A stretch of DNA of 26,110 bases from Synergistaceae bacterium. GTDB taxonomy: Bacteria; Synergistota; Synergistia; Synergistales; Aminobacteriaceae. How positions within the stretch are numbered: the stretch's first letter is position 1; the number at the start of each line of letters is the position of its first letter. The position numbers and the translations under genes are program-made. The stretch spans positions 1 through 26,110 of the forward strand of contig JALHFZ010000018.1 in the NCBI GenBank assembly GCA_022837505.1. The letters run 5' to 3'. Below, one piece after another: positions 21,957 through 26,110 of the stretch. The notes under the pieces were generated by a model, which saw nothing but the letters and a program-made list of their open reading frames with translations, had not been told where the DNA came from and ran no database searches.

Positions 21957-22499
21957 CTATCGGTTGAACGGCATGCCCATCTCACGGAGAAGTGAGAAGG
22001 CTTCCTCATCCGACTTTGCGGAGGTGACGATGGTAACGTTCATTCCCCGGGGCCGGATGACCTTGTCGTAATTGATCTCGGGAAAGATGAGCTGCTCCCG
22101 GAGACCAAGGTTATAGTTTCCCCGTCCGTCAAAACCCTTTTTCGAGATCCCCTGAAAGTCCTTGATCCCGGGAAGAGCAAGGGAGATGAGACGGTCAAGA
22201 AATTCCCACATCCGCTTCCCCCTGAGGGTTACCGTGGCCGCCACGGGCATTCCCTGGCGGAGCTTGAATCCGGCGACCGACTTTTTCGCTCTCTTCAGAA
22301 GGGGCCTCTGCCCTGCGATAGCCGTGAGTTCCGCCATGGCGACATCCATGTATTTGATATCCACCTTGGCCTCGCCCACACCGACGTTCAGAACGACCTT
22401 CTCGATGCGGGGGATCTGCATGACGTTTTTATAGCTGAATTCCTTCATCATCTTGGGTGATACTTCGTTTTTATACTTCTCGTGAAAACGAGGGGTCAT
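21957..22499 (-). CDS. rplE: 50S ribosomal protein L5
   Basis: A 180-residue L5 with the N-terminal FSYKNVMQIPRIEKVVLNVGVGEA, the AGQRPLLKRAKKSVAGFKLRQGMPVAATVTLRG core, and the KGFDGRGNYNLGLREQLIFPEI loop. It binds 5S rRNA and forms part of the central protuberance and the intersubunit bridge that contacts P-site tRNA. The length is typical. The ATG is 15 bases after the rplX stop. Confidence 0.98.
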   Translation of the reverse strand: MTPRFHEKYKNEVSPKMMKEFSYKNVMQIPRIEKVVLNVGVGEAKVDIKYMDVAMAELTAIAGQRPLLKRAKKSVAGFKLRQGMPVAATVTLRGKRMWEFLDRLISLALPGIKDFQGISKKGFDGRGNYNLGLREQLIFPEINYDKVIRPRGMNVTIVTSAKSDEEAFSLLREMGMPFNR

Positions 22500-22514
22500 G
22501 GCGCACTTTCCTCC

Positions 22515-22841
22515 TTATACCTGGTCCACGATCTCGCCGCAGGCCTTGCACAGACGGACCTTTTTTCCGCTGTCAAGAAATCCGCGGCCGACGCGGGTTG
22601 CGGCACCGCAGGAAGGACAGACGAGCATGACTTTGCTGGCGTAGATCGGCCCCTCCTGTTTCACGATGCCGGACTGGGGGTTCTTCTGGGAGGGCTTGAC
22701 GTGCTTGGTCGCTATACTGACCCCTTCAATCACCAGAAGGTCTCTGTCAGGGACGGAACGAAGGACTTTGCCTTCCTTCCCCTTATCTTTTCCGGAGATG
22801 ACCCGGACCCTGTCGCCTTTCCTGATCCGCATTTTGCCCAT
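22515..22841 (-). CDS. rplX: 50S ribosomal protein L24 with C-terminal zinc ribbon
   Basis: A 108-residue L24. The KOW motif VRVISGKDKGKEGKVL occupies about residues 12-27, and the C-terminal part has two CxxC pairs, C75/C78 and C98/C101 (VCPSCGAATRVG and LCKACGEIVD), which would form a zinc ribbon. L24 is an early assembly protein on 23S rRNA near the tunnel exit. M1 is chosen over M4 because GGAGG lies nine bases before it. It follows rplN by 15 bases. Confidence 0.97.
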   Translation of the reverse strand: MGKMRIRKGDRVRVISGKDKGKEGKVLRSVPDRDLLVIEGVSIATKHVKPSQKNPQSGIVKQEGPIYASKVMLVCPSCGAATRVGRGFLDSGKKVRLCKACGEIVDQV

Positions 22842-22856
22842 AGTCCATTGCCTCCG

Positions 22857-23225
22857 TTATACGACTTCCGGCGCAAGGGAGAGGATGCGCATATATTTTT
22901 TTGCGCGGAGCTCTCTTGCCACCGGCCCGAAGATTCGGGTTCCTTTGGGGTCGCCGTTGTTGTCGATGATGACCGCGGCGTTGTCGTCAAACCGGACGTA
23001 GGAGCCATCCGCTCTGCGGATTTCTTTTTTCGTCCTGACGATCACTGCCTTGACAACGGATCCCTTGGCCACGTTGCTGTTGGGAATTGCCTCTCGTACA
23101 GAGGCCACGATCACGTCTCCGATCGAGCCCCATCTCCGCTTGCTTCCGCCGAGAACCTGGATGCAGAAGAGTTTCTTCGCTCCGGAATTGTCGGCTACAT
23201 TGAGAACAGTAGTGAGCTGAATCAT
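22857..23225 (-). CDS. rplN: 50S ribosomal protein L14
   Basis: A 122-residue L14 of exactly the usual length, with MIQLTTVLNVADNSGAKKL at the start, the GDVIVASVREAIPNSNVAKGSVVKAVIVRTKKE core, DDNAAVIIDNNGDPKGTRIFGPVARELR and the ending MRILSLAPEVV. It lies at the subunit interface of 50S and is the contact site of the silencing factor RsfS. It is three bases from rpsQ. Confidence 0.98.
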   Translation of the reverse strand: MIQLTTVLNVADNSGAKKLFCIQVLGGSKRRWGSIGDVIVASVREAIPNSNVAKGSVVKAVIVRTKKEIRRADGSYVRFDDNAAVIIDNNGDPKGTRIFGPVARELRAKKYMRILSLAPEVV

Positions 23226-23228
23226 GGT

Positions 23229-23525
23229 CTATGCCTCCCCGCCGTTCTCCCCGACCAAGTCGAACACAGGTGCCCGACGTACGATCTCAAGAAGGGTCCA
23301 TCTCTTTGTCTTGCTCAGGGGCCGCGTTTCTCCAATGGTCACGAGATCACCATTCCTGCACTCATTGGCTTCATCGTGGGCCGTATATTTCTTGGCCTTG
23401 ACGATTCTCTTTCCATAGAGGGGATGGGTGTCATACCGCGTCACCCGGACGACCACGGTCTTGTCCATCTTCGTGCTGGTGACCGTACCTGTCCGAACCT
23501 TGCGGTGTGCTTTCCGCTCTTCCAT
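23229..23525 (-). CDS. rpsQ: 30S ribosomal protein S17
   Basis: A 98-residue S17 forming an OB fold, with RTGTVTSTKMDKTVVVRVTRYDTHPLYGKRIVKAKKYTAHDE and the conserved RPLSKTKRWTLLEIVRRAP. S17 is a primary 16S rRNA binding protein of the 5' domain. A short tail (VFDLVGENGGEA) extends beyond the core fold and makes it somewhat longer than the 84-87 residue norm. It lies six bases after rpmC and three before rplN. Confidence 0.98.
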   Translation of the reverse strand: MEERKAHRKVRTGTVTSTKMDKTVVVRVTRYDTHPLYGKRIVKAKKYTAHDEANECRNGDLVTIGETRPLSKTKRWTLLEIVRRAPVFDLVGENGGEA

Positions 23526-23531
23526 TCAGGA

Positions 23532-23753
23532 CTACCTCCTTCCGGCAGACTGCTCGCCGGCCATCTGTTTCTCTCGGACAACCGTCAGCACCCTGGCGAT
23601 CGTCTTTTTGACAATGTTGATTCTGCTGGAATTCTTCAGCTGCCCGATGGCATTCTGAAACCGCAGATTAAACAGCTCTTCTTTATACTGCCTGTGCTTC
23701 TCGTTCAGCTCTTCGATCGTGAGATCGCGAAACTCTCTGGCTTCCATTGTCAT
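23532..23753 (-). CDS. rpmC: 50S ribosomal protein L29
   Basis: A 73-residue L29, a two-helix hairpin with REFRDLTIEELNEKHRQYKEELFNLRFQNAIGQLKNSSRI and the basic second helix VKKTIARVLTVVREKQ. It sits at the tunnel exit next to L23 and helps dock SRP and trigger factor. ATG 23753 overlaps the rplP stop as ATGA. ATG at codon 3 (23747), six bases after GGTGGTGA, is an equally good start. Confidence 0.97.
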   Translation of the reverse strand: MTMEAREFRDLTIEELNEKHRQYKEELFNLRFQNAIGQLKNSSRINIVKKTIARVLTVVREKQMAGEQSAGRR

Positions 23754-24172
23754 TCACCACCAAAACCGTCTCGGGCGACGATACGCACCTTGACAGGCAG
23801 CTTGTGCGAGGCCGTCCGGAAGGCTTCTTCCATGACATCCTTCGACACTCCCGCGATCTCGAAAAGGATGCGTCCGCGCTTTACCGGGGCCACCCAGAAC
23901 TCGGGGGCTCCCTTTCCCTTTCCCATACGGGTTTCAAGGGGTTTTTTCGTGAAGGGACGGTCCGGGAAGATCCGTATCCAGATTTTTCCGCCCTTTTTCA
24001 TCTTTCTCGAAATCGCCACACGGGTCGCCTCAATCTGCCGCGCAGTGATCCACGCGCAGTCCAGAGTCTGAAGGCCGTACTCACCGAAGGCGACGGTAGC
24101 TCCGCCCTTTGCCTTTCCCTTCAGGGGGCGCCGGAAGGGCTTCCGATACTTCACTCTGCTCGGCATCAACAT
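23750..24172 (-). CDS. rplP: 50S ribosomal protein L16
   Basis: A 140-residue L16 with the family opening MLMPSRVKYRKPFRRPLKG, the GEYGLQTLDCAWITARQIEATRVAISRKMKKGGKIWIRIFPD core and GKGKGAPEFWVAPVKRGRILFEIAG. It organises the A-site region of 23S rRNA and the central protuberance. M1 is preferred over M3 because the family begins ML-P and an AAGGGGG site lies upstream at the end of rpsC. The gap to rpsC is six bases; it overlaps rpmC by 4. Confidence 0.98.
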   Translation of the reverse strand: MLMPSRVKYRKPFRRPLKGKAKGGATVAFGEYGLQTLDCAWITARQIEATRVAISRKMKKGGKIWIRIFPDRPFTKKPLETRMGKGKGAPEFWVAPVKRGRILFEIAGVSKDVMEEAFRTASHKLPVKVRIVARDGFGGE

Positions 24173-24178
24173 ATCGGT

Positions 24179-24847
24179 CTACCCCCTTCTCCGGGACTGA
24201 CGGGCAGCCTGAGCGGGACGTTCGTTCGCCCTGTCGCGGTACATCCAGACCTTGACGCCGATGACGCCGTATATGGTAAAGGCCTCGGCAAATCCGTAGT
24301 CGATGTCGGCCCGGATGGTGGACAGGGGAAGCTGCCCCTCGTTGTACCATTCAGTCCTTGCGATCTCCGCTCCGCCCAGCCGGCCGGATGTGGAGATCTT
24401 TATCCCCTTCGCTCCGCCCTTCATGGCGCGGAATATGGACTGCTTCATGGCCCGGCGGAAAGAAACCCTCCGCTCGAGGGCTGCGGCCACGCCCACGGCT
24501 ACAAGCTGGGCGTCCACGTCGGGGTTTTTTATCTCCTGGACGTTGATCATGATCTTGGCTCCGGTCTTCGCCTGAAGCTCATCCTTCATGACCTGTATCT
24601 CTGACCCGCCCCTCCCGATCACTACACCGGGCCGGGAGGTCCAAAGGGTGAAACGAATGACATTTCCCACCCGCTCGATCTCAATACGGGAAATTCCCGC
24701 ATGCTCCCATTTCTTCGCAATGTACTTCCGAAGCTCAAGGTCTTCGTGAAGATTTTTAGAATAGGTCTTTCCGCTCGCGTACCACTTGGATTCCCAGTCG
24801 CTCACGACTCCAAGTCGGAATCCGATTGGGTGAACTTTCTGTCCCAC
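24179..24847 (-). CDS. rpsC: 30S ribosomal protein S3
   Basis: A 222-residue S3. It begins GQKVHPIGFRLG after the start, and the KH type II domain contains VVIGRGGSEI with the GRGG loop at about residues 78-81; the C-terminal domain has SGRLGGAEIARTEWYNEG. S3 lines the mRNA entry tunnel and has helicase activity with S4 and S5. The frame is open nine codons further upstream from a TTG, but those codons contain the AAGGAGGGGG ribosome site, so the GTG at 24847, directly after it, is the true start. Confidence 0.97.
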   Translation of the reverse strand: MGQKVHPIGFRLGVVSDWESKWYASGKTYSKNLHEDLELRKYIAKKWEHAGISRIEIERVGNVIRFTLWTSRPGVVIGRGGSEIQVMKDELQAKTGAKIMINVQEIKNPDVDAQLVAVGVAAALERRVSFRRAMKQSIFRAMKGGAKGIKISTSGRLGGAEIARTEWYNEGQLPLSTIRADIDYGFAEAFTIYGVIGVKVWMYRDRANERPAQAARQSRRRG

Positions 24848-24860
24848 GAGTTCCCCCTCC

Positions 24861-25193
24861 TTAACGTTCTGCAACTATGACAGTCACATGGCTAGTACGG
24901 TGGCGATAGGGATGGGCCCTGCCCATGGAGACGGGACGAAAACGCTTCATCACCGGTCCCTGGTCCGCCGTAGCTGTTATTATCCGCAGTTTATCCGTAT
25001 CGAGGCCGAAATTATGTTCGGCATTCGCCACGGCGCTCTGCAGCACCTTTCCAACAATTTTCGCAGATCTCTGCTGACTGAACCGAAGGGCAACAGCAGC
25101 GTCTCCGACTTTTTTCCCGCGGATCAGGGCAAGCACCCGCCGGACTTTGGTGGGAGAAATACGAACCTGCTTCGCAACGGCTTTCGCTTCCAT
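24861..25193 (-). CDS. rplV: 50S ribosomal protein L22
   Basis: A 110-residue L22 that starts MEAKAVAKQVRISPTKVRRVL, as other L22 proteins do, and carries the long beta hairpin near KRFRPVSMGRAHPYRHRTSHVTV that lines the exit tunnel and is the site of macrolide resistance changes. Another ATG two codons upstream (25199) lies only one base from the TAGGAGG ribosome site, too close; ATG 25193 has a normal spacing of about seven. It lies between rpsS and rpsC in the S10 operon order. Confidence 0.97.
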   Translation of the reverse strand: MEAKAVAKQVRISPTKVRRVLALIRGKKVGDAAVALRFSQQRSAKIVGKVLQSAVANAEHNFGLDTDKLRIITATADQGPVMKRFRPVSMGRAHPYRHRTSHVTVIVAER

Positions 25194-25204
25194 TTCCATT
25201 CCTC

Positions 25205-25486
25205 CTAACGAACCCTGGAAGAGCGTTCCTGGCCCGCATGTCCTCCGAACTTGCGGGTGGGAGCAAATTCGCCGAGTTTATGTCCAACCATGTTCTCGCT
25301 GATGTAGATGGGGATGTGAATGCGGCCGTTGTGCACCGCTATGGTGTGTCCGATCATGGCAGGAACGATGGTGGATCTCCGCGACCAGGTCTTCATGACC
25401 CTTTTGGCGGTTCCCTCGTTCATGTTCTCCACTTTCCGGAGCAGCTTCGTATCCACATAGGGCCCCTTCTTTCTGGAACGAGCCAT
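25205..25486 (-). CDS. rpsS: 30S ribosomal protein S19
   Basis: A 93-residue S19 beginning MARSRKKGPYVDTKLLRKVE, followed by KTWSRRSTIVPAMIGHTIAVHNGRIHIPIYISENMVGHKLGEFAPTRKF, all highly conserved. It is in the 30S head with S13 and contacts A-site tRNA and the intersubunit bridge. The gap to rplB is 13 bases and to rplV 11 bases. The standard length and motifs leave little doubt. Confidence 0.98.
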   Translation of the reverse strand: MARSRKKGPYVDTKLLRKVENMNEGTAKRVMKTWSRRSTIVPAMIGHTIAVHNGRIHIPIYISENMVGHKLGEFAPTRKFGGHAGQERSSRVR

Positions 25487-25499
25487 CTCGAGTCCCTCC

Positions 25500-26110
25500 T
25501 TACTTCTGGAACCGCCGGCGGATGATCATCCGGTCGGACGGTTTTTTCTTCCGGGTGCGGTACCCCTTCGCCGGAGTTCCCCAGGGCGACACCGGATGCT
25601 TGTGGGATTTGCTCTTTCCCTCTCCGCCTCCCATGGGGTGGTCCACAGGGTTCATGACGATTCCCCGGGTCTGGGGGCGTCTCCCCATCCAGCGTGTCTT
25701 TCCCGCTTTGCCGTAGGAAATGTTTTCATAATCCTCATTGCCGACCTGCCCTATGGTGGACATGCACTCATTCAGGATGAGGCGGAGCTCTCCGCTCGGC
25801 ATTCTGAGGTACGCGTACTTGCCTTCCTTTGCCATGAGCTGGGCCGACGTACCGGCGGAACGGACAAGTTTCCCCCCCCGGCCGGGCTCGAGCTCCACGT
25901 TGTGCACCATGGTGCCCACGGGGATATCCTTCAGCTTCAGGGCGTTTCCGGGACGGATATCCGAATCGGGGCCGGCAACGATGCTGTCCCCCACCTTGAC
26001 ATCCTTTGGTGCAAGAATATACCGCTTGTCTCCATCAAGGTAATGGATCAGGGCGATGCGGGCGTTCCGGTTGGGATCGTACTCAATTGCGGCAACCTTG
26101 CCGGGAACGG
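25500..26110 (-). CDS. rplB: 50S ribosomal protein L2 (5' end beyond window)
   Basis: The C-terminal about 203 codons of L2 are present; the frame enters from the window edge and the start lies outside. Visible landmarks are VAAIEYDPNRNARIALIHY, the OB-fold and SH3-like parts, GRGGKLVRSAGTSAQLMAKEGKYAYLRMPSGE, and NPVDHPMGGGEGKSKSHKHPVSPWG, which contains the histidine implicated near the peptidyl transferase centre. L2 is a primary binder of 23S rRNA domain IV and needed for subunit association. It precedes rpsS as in all S10 operons. Confidence 0.98.
   Translation of the reverse strand, partial: VPGKVAAIEYDPNRNARIALIHYLDGDKRYILAPKDVKVGDSIVAGPDSDIRPGNALKLKDIPVGTMVHNVELEPGRGGKLVRSAGTSAQLMAKEGKYAYLRMPSGELRLILNECMSTIGQVGNEDYENISYGKAGKTRWMGRRPQTRGIVMNPVDHPMGGGEGKSKSHKHPVSPWGTPAKGYRTRKKKPSDRMIIRRRFQK

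Noticed and set aside
22482..24071. 529-codon open frame on the plus strand
   Set aside because: It lies antisense across rplE to rplP, all clear ribosomal genes, and its product has no recognisable domain. GC-rich coding sequence often leaves the opposite strand open.

Overview
The window is a gene-dense bacterial chromosome segment with every supported gene on the minus strand. Read in the direction of transcription (26110 to 1) it begins inside the S10 ribosomal operon. It runs through the spc and alpha operons (rplB to rplQ, including secY, adk, map, infA and rpoA), then ecfA1-ecfA2-ecfT-truA, then an MreB/Mbl gene, then the flagellar rod and ring block flgF-flgG-flgA-flgH-flgI-flgJ. It ends with a group of small or poorly characterised genes (YkgJ-family Cys cluster, DUF3084, zinc ribbon, GNAT, ComF) and flgM-flgN.

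The organism looks like a diderm with Firmicutes-like gene order, most likely a member of Synergistota. This is an inference from gene content, not a database match. The ribosomal cluster has Firmicutes-type traits: secY-adk-map, a KOW/L14e-like gene before infA, and ecfA1-ecfA2-ecfT-truA straight after rplQ. An mreB/mbl gene followed by two rod genes recalls mbl-flhO-flhP of Bacillus. FlgH and FlgI (L and P rings) however require an outer membrane. Base composition is GC-rich.

Region by region: 12793-26110 is the translation and transcription superoperon, with mostly 0-36 nt gaps and one 140 nt gap before rpmJ that holds a TATAAT-like element. 9554-12790 is the shared energising module of an ECF vitamin transporter plus tRNA pseudouridine synthase TruA, chained by 2-10 nt gaps or overlaps. 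3278-9423 is cell shape plus flagellar rod, P-ring and L-ring genes, closed by a YkgJ-family gene that overlaps flgJ. 718-3155 is a second, accessory group behind its own probable promoter. 1-664 is flgM and the 5' part of flgN, behind a good sigma-28-type promoter whose -35 element lies inside comF. That fits the standard late-flagellar checkpoint, in which FlgM holds sigma-28 until the hook is complete.

Most of the window is conserved housekeeping sequence. I see no CRISPR array, insertion sequence, tRNA, rRNA, phage gene or defence island, and no new multigene system that I can support. No stretch longer than 300 bases lacks a gene. The most useful second looks are the sigma-28 promoter, the FlgH without a lipobox, the flgJ-coupled YkgJ gene, the DUF3084/zinc-ribbon/GNAT/ComF group and the leader structures around mreB.
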